Shown: in pieces, positions 25,132 through 32,033 of the stretch
Layout: each line of letters begins with the position of its first letter
How positions within the stretch are numbered: the stretch's first letter is position 1
Origin: Parvibacter caecicola
Lineage (GTDB): Bacteria > Actinomycetota > Coriobacteriia > Coriobacteriales > Eggerthellaceae
Assembly (NCBI RefSeq): GCF_003725335.1
Contig: NZ_QIBY01000013.1
Coordinates: 1-60,370 of the forward strand
Direction: 5' to 3'
Length of the DNA: 60,370 nucleotides
Program-made: the position numbers and the translations under genes
The notes under the pieces: model-generated
Databases searched by the model: none
What the model was told of the DNA's origin: nothing
What the model saw: only the letters and a program-made list of their open reading frames with translations

Positions 25132-27066
25132 ATGATCGAAGAAATCTCCGCATGCGATGAGCGATTGGTGAAGGTTTCCGGCGCCGCCGGCACCGGAAAG
25201 ACCGAGGCCCTCATCGCCCGCGCCGCCCGCCTCATCAACGGCGGCGCCGACCCCAGCACCATTCTCATGGTGGCCTCCACCACCTTCGGCGCCCAGGCTC
25301 TGCGGGAGCGGCTGCGGGCCGCCCTGGGGGAAGATAACGCCCCCGCCGCCAACGAGGTGGCCATCACCACCGCCCTGAACGCCGCCGTTGCGGTGCTGGG
25401 CACCCCCGCCGCCCGCGAGGCCACCGGCCGCAAACCGCGGCTTCTGGCCGGCTTCGAGCACAACTTCTTCATCGAGGACATGAAAACCACTGGCCAGTCG
25501 CGCCGCCAGCTGAAGAACGTAATGGATCTGTTCGACCGCCATTGGTGCAGCTACGACACCAGCGAAGATTGGCTGATTCCCGGCGAGCAAACGGTGGCCT
25601 GGCAGCGGGCCCAAGAGGCGCTGGGGGCCCTAGGGGCCATGCTGCCCAACGAGGCGCCCTACCTGGCCGCCCGCTTTTTGCAGGAGAACCCCAAGGGCCG
25701 CGCCCAGTGCGGCTTCGAGGTGGTGCTGGCGGACGACTTCCAAAATCTCTCCCACGCCCAGCAGACGCTGGTGTGCCTGCTGGCCAACCGCCAGGTGATG
25801 GTGGCGGGCAACGGCAACGAGACGGCCACCTGCGCCTCTCCCCTTCCCCACCCCGACGGGTTCACCCAGTTCGAGAACTTGCGCAACGGCGTTACCTGCT
25901 TCCAGCTGGAAACCGCCTTCAACAACGTGAAGGCCACCGCCTTCGCCGATGCGCTGGCCGTTGCCGGCGCCGACAGCCAGGCGCTCACCGCCCAGAAGCG
26001 CGACGGTTCTGCCACCGACATCACCCTAGTGAAGTGGAACATGGCCGAAGACGAGTTCAACAGCCTCACCAAGTACCTGCGCGCCCTCATCGCCGACCGC
26101 GAGATTGAGGAGAGCCAGATGTGCGTGGTGGTGCCCAACAAGCGCTGGGCCCGCACCATGCAGCAGGCGCTGGGCAAGCGCGGCATCAAAACCTCCGCTG
26201 ACGGGGCCTTCCCCAGCCTGGTGGGCGACCCGCGCGACGCCGCCCGCTCCCAGGCGCTGATTGCTTTCACCAAGCTTAACCTGCTGGCCAACCCCGAAGA
26301 CGTGGTAGCCTGGCGCGCCTGGTGCGGCTACGGGCACCAACTCACCCATTCAGACACCTGGGGGCGCCTGCTGGAATACGCCCGCCAGCAGGGCATCCCC
26401 GTGCTTGAAGCGCTGCCGGCTGTGGCGCAGGCGGTGGCCGGGGGCACCGAGCCCTTCATGAAGGCGAAGCTGATTGCCGAGCGCTACAACCAGGGCCGCG
26501 AGTTCATCGAGAAGAACAGCCGCCGCAAGGGCTTCGGCCTCACCCGTGCCGCCGGGCTGGACGGGCTGCGGGAGTTCAAGGGCACGCTGGACACCTTGGC
26601 CGGCGACGAAGATGCCGCCACCGTGTACGCCGTGCTGCGAGACAAAGAGATGAACCCCACCTTCACCGAGGGCGCTCACATCCTGCGCATTTCCTCCTAC
26701 GAGAACATGGTGGGCTGCAATTATCAGTACGTGGTGATTACCGGCTGCGTGGACGGCCTGATGCCGGTCCGCGACGCCTTCGAGGTGGTTTCCACCGACG
26801 AGGACCGCAAGCGGGTGATGGACGCCGAGCGGCGCCTGTTCGCCGGCGCCGTGGCCAAGGCGGGCCAGGAACTGATGCTCTCCACCTTCTCGCGGGCCCA
26901 GCTGGAGCTGGCGGAGAAGACGAAGATGCAGGTGACCCGCGTGCGCTCCGATGGCGACGACCGCATCGCCCTGCTGCGCCCCACCACCTTCATCGCCGAA
27001 GCCCGCAACGCCACCCCCTCCACCATCGGCGGCCAGATGCTCCTCTCCAAGTACGACCTGGCATAA
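25132..27066 (+). CDS. UvrD/Rep-like ATP-dependent helicase
   Basis: A 644-aa superfamily 1 helicase-like protein. Walker A is GAAGTGKTEALIARAA (near residue 17), motif II appears as VVLADDFQNLSHAQQ (Asp-Asp instead of the usual DExQ), and the C-terminal region has ILRISSYENMVGCNYQYVVITGCVDGLMP (motif V-like) and DAERRLFAGAVAKA (motif VI-like, arginine present). The unusual motif II (DDFQ) deserves attention, since the Glu normally activates water for ATP hydrolysis. ATG 25132 has AGAGGAAG upstream. A terminator follows. Likely DNA repair or recombination; family-level call only. Confidence 0.82.
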   Translation: MIEEISACDERLVKVSGAAGTGKTEALIARAARLINGGADPSTILMVASTTFGAQALRERLRAALGEDNAPAANEVAITTALNAAVAVLGTPAAREATGRKPRLLAGFEHNFFIEDMKTTGQSRRQLKNVMDLFDRHWCSYDTSEDWLIPGEQTVAWQRAQEALGALGAMLPNEAPYLAARFLQENPKGRAQCGFEVVLADDFQNLSHAQQTLVCLLANRQVMVAGNGNETATCASPLPHPDGFTQFENLRNGVTCFQLETAFNNVKATAFADALAVAGADSQALTAQKRDGSATDITLVKWNMAEDEFNSLTKYLRALIADREIEESQMCVVVPNKRWARTMQQALGKRGIKTSADGAFPSLVGDPRDAARSQALIAFTKLNLLANPEDVVAWRAWCGYGHQLTHSDTWGRLLEYARQQGIPVLEALPAVAQAVAGGTEPFMKAKLIAERYNQGREFIEKNSRRKGFGLTRAAGLDGLREFKGTLDTLAGDEDAATVYAVLRDKEMNPTFTEGAHILRISSYENMVGCNYQYVVITGCVDGLMPVRDAFEVVSTDEDRKRVMDAERRLFAGAVAKAGQELMLSTFSRAQLELAEKTKMQVTRVRSDGDDRIALLRPTTFIAEARNATPSTIGGQMLLSKYDLA

Positions 27067-27091
27067 CCGCACGCGAAAGAAATGGCATGAA

Positions 27092-27124
27092 AATGACGAC
27101 CCCTTCCGGGGTCGCCATTTTTTG
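27092..27124 (+). terminator. terminator of the UvrD-like gene
   Basis: Stem CGACCCC-TTCC-GGGGTCG extended by AATG/CATT, followed by TTTTTT and G. A clear intrinsic terminator 26 nt after the stop codon. Confidence 0.85.
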
Positions 27125-27224
27125 TTGCAAGTATCGCAGCGCGTGTCGGGGGGACGTACGCTTGAGACAAAGGGACAACCCTAATGTCTCATGCGCTTGG
27201 AGCGTTAAGCGCAGGTCTGCCGGA

Positions 27225-27995
27225 TCAGCTCGCCCTCCGATGATAGAAGGCGGCCATGAGGGCGCAGGCGACGAGCAGGCCCAGGGCGGCGCCGGTGGCA
27301 TCGATGAGCACATCGGTGGGTAAGCCCGCGCGACCCGGCACGAACAGCTGGTGGAACTCGTCGGTGGCAGCGTAAAGGGTGGCGGCGCCCCAGGCCACCA
27401 GGGCGGCGCGGCGTAGCGTGCGCAGGTAGGCAGCGGCGGGGATGGCGAAAGCAGCAGTCGGGGCACCTGGAACAACATCGTGACTGGGCCGATCCGGCTG
27501 GTCGGAGCGAGGTCCAGCCAAGCGGAGCAGAGGGGAAATCCACTCGCCCGGAGGGCGAGTTAGTTCCCCTCGTGCGGAGCGTCGAGCGCAGGCCTGCTGG
27601 GTCGGCCCATCCTCCAAAAAGCTGACATCATCCCCGTCCCCTGTCATGCCCGCCATGGGGGCAGCGCTTTGCTTGCCCGGGTCGCCGAAAGCGGGCCAGA
27701 GGCGCAGCTGGGCCAGCACCAACAGGGCCAGCACAGCGTACTCGCTCATGTGGGCTGCCTTGCGAATGGGGAATTGCAGCGCCTCGATGGCGCTCGCGCG
27801 GGCCGACCCCACAGTGGTGGCACCGGTGAAGAAGTCGGCCGCCGAAACCAGCGCATCGGCCACCTTCGCGCTCAAGCCGCCCGACTCCCCGCCCGTCTGG
27901 CCGGAGAACCCGAAGATGAACGACGCCCACAGCACAATCAGCCCCGCAACGATTATCCGCAGCGCAATGAGCCGCGCCCTCTTCCCGTCCTTCAA
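27225..27995 (-). CDS. VanZ-like membrane protein with repeat-derived insertion
   Basis: A 256-aa VanZ-family membrane protein. An N-terminal helix (residues 10-30), RKAAHMSEYAVLALLVLAQL (79-98), and the C-terminal signature ATDEFHQLFVPGR...DVLIDATGAALG (210-239) are all intact. Residues ~117-170, between two membrane helices, are encoded by a genomic repeat composite (27485-27650) read in frame: they begin MTGDGDDV and match no VanZ protein. Removing them restores a normal-length VanZ protein (~190-200 aa). The insertion adds a polar loop and leaves all helices, so function may survive. It starts at TTG 27995 with GAGGAG 4 nt upstream, 15 nt after the Fe-S protein's stop. VanZ relatives relate to glycopeptide tolerance or surface modification; specific role unknown. 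Confidence 0.8.
   Translation of the reverse strand: MKDGKRARLIALRIIVAGLIVLWASFIFGFSGQTGGESGGLSAKVADALVSAADFFTGATTVGSARASAIEALQFPIRKAAHMSEYAVLALLVLAQLRLWPAFGDPGKQSAAPMAGMTGDGDDVSFLEDGPTQQACARRSARGELTRPPGEWISPLLRLAGPRSDQPDRPSHDVVPGAPTAAFAIPAAAYLRTLRRAALVAWGAATLYAATDEFHQLFVPGRAGLPTDVLIDATGAALGLLVACALMAAFYHRRAS
27485..27609 (+). repeat. 125-bp structured repeat, copy B (inside the VanZ-like gene)
   Basis: Same length as copy A (4336-4460), with a near-identical core including the ACTCGCCC/GGGCGAGT hairpin and AGGGGAAATCC...TTCCCCT. Outer arms 27485-27502 and 27592-27609 pair with three G-U wobbles and one mismatch when read as plus-strand RNA. It lies antisense to the VanZ-like gene and contributes codons to it. 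Confidence 0.8.
27623..27650. repeat. half copy of the TGACAGGGGACGGGGAT palindrome family
   Basis: Reads TGACATCATCCCCGTCCCC then TGTCATGCC, one arm of the family palindrome. It follows the 125-bp element by 13 nt. On the minus strand it encodes the MTGDGDDV peptide of the VanZ-like protein. Confidence 0.8.
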
Positions 27996-28010
27996 GTTGC
28001 TCCTCTTCGC

Positions 28011-28856
28011 CTAGGGGCGCCGATCCAGCACCTGGCCGTCGCGACCGATGGTGATCACCGCCCACGGGATGAACTTCCCGCTTTGCTGCAGCGCCTTGAT
28101 GGCGGCGTTTTCCAGGCCGCTGCAACAGGGCACATCCATGCGCAGCACTTCCACGCTTTCAATGGCGTTGTTAGCGATTATATCCGTCAGCTTCTCGCTG
28201 TAGTCCACGCCGTCCAGCTTCGGGCAGCCGATGAGGGTGATGCGGCCGGCCATGAATTCCTGGTGAAAGTTGGCATAGGCGTAGGCGGTGCAGTCGGCGG
28301 CGATGAGCAGCTTCGCGCCGTTGAAGAAGGGGGCCGTCACCGGCACCAGCTTGATTTGACAGGGCCATTGGGCCAGCTGGGAAGGCTGTGCGGCGCTGGC
28401 GGCAGCAGCTGCGGAAGCGGATGCCGCCATGACGCCCCCATCCGCCGCGGTGCCGGCGCTTGCCACCGGCCGCTGCTCCTGCAGGCTGGCCGGAGCCGAG
28501 CCAGGGCAGCCGCCACCGGCCATCACCGCCGCCTCGGCAGCGGCCCGCAGCGTTTCCGGAGCCGAGCCAGGGCAGCCGCCGCTGGGGCAGCCAGCCGCCT
28601 TCGCTTCCCCCATCGCCTTAGCCACTTGGGCAGCCATCACCGCCGCCTCGTCGTAGGCGGCAGCCTCCCGCTCCACGAACGAGATGGCGTCAGTGGGGCA
28701 CGCCGGCAGGCAGTCGCCCAGCCCGTCGCAAAAGTCTTCCCGCATCAGGCGCGCCTTCCCGTCCACCAGGGCGATGGCGCCCTCGTGGCAAGCCGTGGCG
28801 CACAGGCCGCAGCCATCGCATTTCTCTTCGTCTATCTGGATGATTCGTCGCAACAT
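28011..28856 (-). CDS. two-cluster ferredoxin protein with Cys-rich linker
   Basis: A 281-aa cytoplasmic Fe-S protein. Cluster 1 is C13-C16-C19-C23 (EKCDGCGLCATACHEG); cluster 2 is FCDGLGDCLPACPTDAI near residue 50. The C-terminal ~115 residues form a conserved domain (FFNGAKLLIAADCTAYAYA...LIGCPKLDG...DVPCCSGLENA) found in anaerobes, commonly annotated only as an ATP- or Fe-S-binding protein. Between them lies an Ala-rich linker with two copies of GGCPGSAP encoded by a 24-bp direct DNA repeat. The start ATG 28856 has AAAGG 6 nt upstream; the frame extension to 28871 has none. It is upstream of the VanZ-like gene in one transcript. Likely an intracellular electron carrier; partner unknown. 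Confidence 0.82.
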   Translation of the reverse strand: MLRRIIQIDEEKCDGCGLCATACHEGAIALVDGKARLMREDFCDGLGDCLPACPTDAISFVEREAAAYDEAAVMAAQVAKAMGEAKAAGCPSGGCPGSAPETLRAAAEAAVMAGGGCPGSAPASLQEQRPVASAGTAADGGVMAASASAAAAASAAQPSQLAQWPCQIKLVPVTAPFFNGAKLLIAADCTAYAYANFHQEFMAGRITLIGCPKLDGVDYSEKLTDIIANNAIESVEVLRMDVPCCSGLENAAIKALQQSGKFIPWAVITIGRDGQVLDRRP

Positions 28857-28969
28857 AATGGGCCTTTCCACGTGTGTTTATCCGCAGCGCATACTAGCAA
28901 AGCGCGCCAGCCGTTTTGCCCATTTTCACTGTCTTCACATTCCAAACGCGAACCCATTGCCGCACCGAC

Positions 28970-29000
28970 AAAAACCCCTCCGGATTGTTCCCGGAGGGGT
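28970..29000 (-). terminator. terminator of glnN
   Basis: Stem ACCCCTCCGG/CCGGAGGGGT with a 7-nt loop and five T on the minus strand, 54 nt past the glutamine synthetase stop. Confidence 0.9.
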
Positions 29001-29054
29001 CGGCAAACCACATAGTTCAGCTGCGTCATAGCCCCGCAGGGCCGTCGGAACTCT

Positions 29055-31145
29055 TTAGCAGTAGAAAAGGACCTCGTTCAGGGCGGGCACCGGCCACCAC
29101 TGGCGCTCCACGATGATCTCCATGGCGTCCACGGCGGCGCGTAGCTTCTCCATCACGGGGATAATCACGTGGGCGTTCATGTTGGCGCGCTCTTGCTCGT
29201 CGGCAATCTCCAGCGATTGGTAGTGCAGGCGATGCAGCTCTTCCAGCTGGGTGTTTATCTCGGCGATGCCGTCGGTCAACTGGCGCAGACGCGTCTCCTG
29301 GAGCGTCACGTTCGCATCCGGCAGCACCGTGCGAATCTCGGAAATGCTGCGGGCCACTTCGGCGGCGTAGTTGTTGATGGCCGGCAGGTAATCGCGGCGG
29401 GTGAGGCGCTTCATGGTGCGGATTTCGATGTTCATCAGCTTGTTGTACTTCTCAAGCTTCACTTCGTAACGGCTACGCACCTCGGTTTCCGACAGCACGC
29501 CGAACTCCTCGAACAGCGCGATGCTCTTGGGCTCCACGAAGCAGGGCAGCGCGTCGGCCGTGGTCTTGTGGTTGGCCAAGCCACGGCGAGCCGCCTCTTC
29601 CGGCCATTCGTCGGAGTAGCCGTCGCCATTGAAAATGATGCGCTGATGGTCGCGCAGCGTGTTGCGCACGTAGTTCAGGGCCGCCATCTCGAACTCGGCG
29701 GCGGGCACCCCTTCCAGCGCGTCGGCAAATTCCTTCAGGCTCTTGGCCATGGCGGTGTTCAGCACCATGTTGCAGTCGGACAGGTTCACCGACGATCCGG
29801 GCATGCGGAACTCGAACTTGTTGCCGGTGAAGGCGAAGGGGCTGGTGCGGTTGCGGTCAGTGGTGTCCTTCAGGAAGTTGGGCAGCACGTCCACGCCTAG
29901 GTCCATCTCCTGGCCGTTGGGAGCCACATACTCGTCGTTGGCCACCAGCGCATCCACGACGGCGCCCAGCTCGTCGCCCAGGAACATGGAGATGATGGCC
30001 GGCGGCGCCTCGTTCGCCCCCAGACGATGGTCGTTGCCGCAGCTGGCCACCGACATGCGCAACAGCTCCTGGTATTCGTCCACCGCTTGGATGACTCCGG
30101 TGAGAAACACCAGAAAGCGCACGTTTTCCATGGGGCTGTCGCCGGGGTCCAGCAGGTTCTTGTTGTCGGCGGAAATGGACCAGTTGTTATGCTTGCCCGA
30201 GCCGTTGATGGAGTCGAAGGGCTTTTCGTGCTGCAGGCACACCAGGCCGTAATGGCTGGCCAGCAGCTTCATCTTCTCCATGGTCAGCAGGTTCTCGTCA
30301 ATGGCGCGGTTGGCATTGGCGAAGATGGGCGCCAGCTCGTGCTGGCAAGGGGCCACCTCGTTGTGCTTGGTTTTCGCCGACACGCCCAGCTTCCACAGTT
30401 CGTCGTCCAGCTCCTTCATGAACTCGTTGACGGTGGGGCGGATGGCGCCGAAGTAGTGCTCTTCCAGCTCTTGGCCCTTGCAGGGCGGGTAGCCGAACAG
30501 CGTGCGGCCGGTGAGGATGATGTCGGAGCGCTTCTCGTAGTCTTTTTCGGAAATGAGGAAGTATTCCTGCTCAGCGCCCACGGTGGTCACCACGCGATGG
30601 GGGGTTTCGCCGAACAGCTCCAGCACGCGCTTGGCCTGCACTTCCACGGCGCTCATGCTGCGCAGCAGCGGGGTTTTCTTGTCCAGCGCCTCGCCGGTGT
30701 AGCTGCAAAACGCGGTGGGGATGCACAGCACTTCGTCTTTGATGAAGGCGTAGGAGGTGGGATCCCAGGCGGTGTAGCCGCGGGCCTCGAACGTGGCGCG
30801 CAGGCCGCCCGAGGGGAAGCTGGAGGCGTCGGGCTCGCCCTGGATGAGCTCTTTGCCCGAGAAGCTCATGATGGCGCGGCCGTCGGCGATGGGATCGATG
30901 AAGCTGTCGTGCTTCTCGGAGGTGATGCCGGTGAGCGGCTGGAACCAATGAGTGTAGTGGGTGGCGCCCTTCTCGATGGCCCATTCCTTCATGGCGTGGG
31001 CCACCACGTTCGCCACTTCCAAATCCAGCGGCTGGCCGTCTTTGATGGTTTTCATCAGCTTCTTGTAGGTGGCGGAAGGCAGCCGCTCCTGCATGGTGTG
31101 CTCGTTGAAAACCATTGATCCGTAGATGTCGGAAACTAGCGCCAT
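29055..31145 (-). CDS. glnN: glutamine synthetase type III
   Basis: A type III glutamine synthetase of 696 aa (family usual ~700), making glutamine from glutamate, ammonia and ATP in the cytoplasm. The N-terminal GSIII domain includes [21 protein letters not shown]. The catalytic core has [29 protein letters not shown], the ATP-site [12 protein letters not shown] and [11 protein letters not shown]. The GSIII C-terminal extension is complete. It is the only gene in its transcript, with its own terminator. GSIII enzymes are typical of Bacteroides, cyanobacteria and some anaerobic actinobacteria and are not controlled by the adenylylation system of GSI. Confidence 0.96.
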   Translation of the reverse strand: MALVSDIYGSMVFNEHTMQERLPSATYKKLMKTIKDGQPLDLEVANVVAHAMKEWAIEKGATHYTHWFQPLTGITSEKHDSFIDPIADGRAIMSFSGKELIQGEPDASSFPSGGLRATFEARGYTAWDPTSYAFIKDEVLCIPTAFCSYTGEALDKKTPLLRSMSAVEVQAKRVLELFGETPHRVVTTVGAEQEYFLISEKDYEKRSDIILTGRTLFGYPPCKGQELEEHYFGAIRPTVNEFMKELDDELWKLGVSAKTKHNEVAPCQHELAPIFANANRAIDENLLTMEKMKLLASHYGLVCLQHEKPFDSINGSGKHNNWSISADNKNLLDPGDSPMENVRFLVFLTGVIQAVDEYQELLRMSVASCGNDHRLGANEAPPAIISMFLGDELGAVVDALVANDEYVAPNGQEMDLGVDVLPNFLKDTTDRNRTSPFAFTGNKFEFRMPGSSVNLSDCNMVLNTAMAKSLKEFADALEGVPAAEFEMAALNYVRNTLRDHQRIIFNGDGYSDEWPEEAARRGLANHKTTADALPCFVEPKSIALFEEFGVLSETEVRSRYEVKLEKYNKLMNIEIRTMKRLTRRDYLPAINNYAAEVARSISEIRTVLPDANVTLQETRLRQLTDGIAEINTQLEELHRLHYQSLEIADEQERANMNAHVIIPVMEKLRAAVDAMEIIVERQWWPVPALNEVLFYC

Positions 31146-31333
31146 AGTTTGCTCCTCACTGGACGGGCCCGCCTGCGCGCCGGCCTTGACGACGGCTGAA
31201 AAATTAACGGATTAAAGGTACGCCGCTATTGTTTCAAAGTGTTTTCAGGGCAGAGAACACTCTATGTCATCGGGAACGGGGAATCGGCGGACTTTCGGGG
31301 AGGGGCCACCGGAGCTGGGATGAGGCGCGGGGC

Positions 31334-31369
31334 AAAAAACGGGAAGGAGCCCCGTGGGGCCCCTTCCCT
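31334..31369 (-). terminator. terminator of molybdoenzyme cassette 2
   Basis: On the minus strand: GGGAAGGGGCCCC, 3-nt loop, GGGGCTCCTTCCC, then GTTTTTTG. A strong intrinsic terminator 47 nt past the ferredoxin-subunit stop. Confidence 0.88.
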
Positions 31370-31416
31370 GATGGGCCGATGGCGGCCCGAGCGTTCGAAC
31401 GGCGATTCGCGGAGGG

Positions 31417-32031
31417 TTATTCGCCGCCCTGCCAGGTATGGTTGCGCAGGATGTACACGAACGACGGCTTGTTGCCCACATCAGGCAGCGCGTGCAGATC
31501 GGCCTCGGTGTAGGGCTCGCAGAAGCTGTCGATGGTTTCGCCGCGCACGCCACGGAAAGAACCCACCCCTTGCTCCAAATCACCGAACCACTTGGCCATG
31601 CCCACGCAGTTGGTGACGCACTGGGGCAGCTCCCCTTGGGCGATCTGCTGCTCGCAGAGGGTGCACTTCTCCACCACGCGCTCCTCCTCGTTCAGGTAGC
31701 GCACGCCGTAGGGGCATGCCATGGCGCAGAACTGGCAGCCGATGCACTTCTCCTTGTCAATCTGCACCGTGCCGTCGGCCAGCTTGTGGCTGGCCTCGGT
31801 GGGGCACACCGCCACGCACGCCGGGTTCTCGCAGTGCTGGCACTGGATGGGCAGGTAGTAGAAGTCACGCGCCGGCTTCGCTCCGCCCTCGGCCGCCTCT
31901 TGGGGCCCAATGCGCAGCACCTTGTTCCAGAAGCTGCCGATGGGCACGTTGTTCACCATTTTGCAGGCGCCGTTGCAAGCCATGCAGGCCACGCAGCGGT
32001 TCACATCCACCGCAATAGCGTACTGGGTCAT
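31417..32031 (-). CDS. four-cluster ferredoxin subunit of molybdoenzyme 2 (DmsB-like)
   Basis: A 204-aa electron-transfer subunit with four [4Fe-4S] cysteine groups: C13-C16-C19-C23 (RCVACMACNGAC), CQHCENPACVAVCP, CIGCQFCAMACP and CTLCEQ...CVTNC. It is closely similar to the subunit at 4680; the stretch HKLxDGTVQIDKEKCIGCQF is shared almost unchanged. It lacks a signal peptide and begins 2 nt after the catalytic stop. No anchor subunit gene is present in this cassette either. It differs from its paralogue mainly in the C-terminal third, where contacts specific to each catalytic partner would lie. Confidence 0.93.
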   Translation of the reverse strand: MTQYAIAVDVNRCVACMACNGACKMVNNVPIGSFWNKVLRIGPQEAAEGGAKPARDFYYLPIQCQHCENPACVAVCPTEASHKLADGTVQIDKEKCIGCQFCAMACPYGVRYLNEEERVVEKCTLCEQQIAQGELPQCVTNCVGMAKWFGDLEQGVGSFRGVRGETIDSFCEPYTEADLHALPDVGNKPSFVYILRNHTWQGGE

Positions 32032-32033
32032 GA

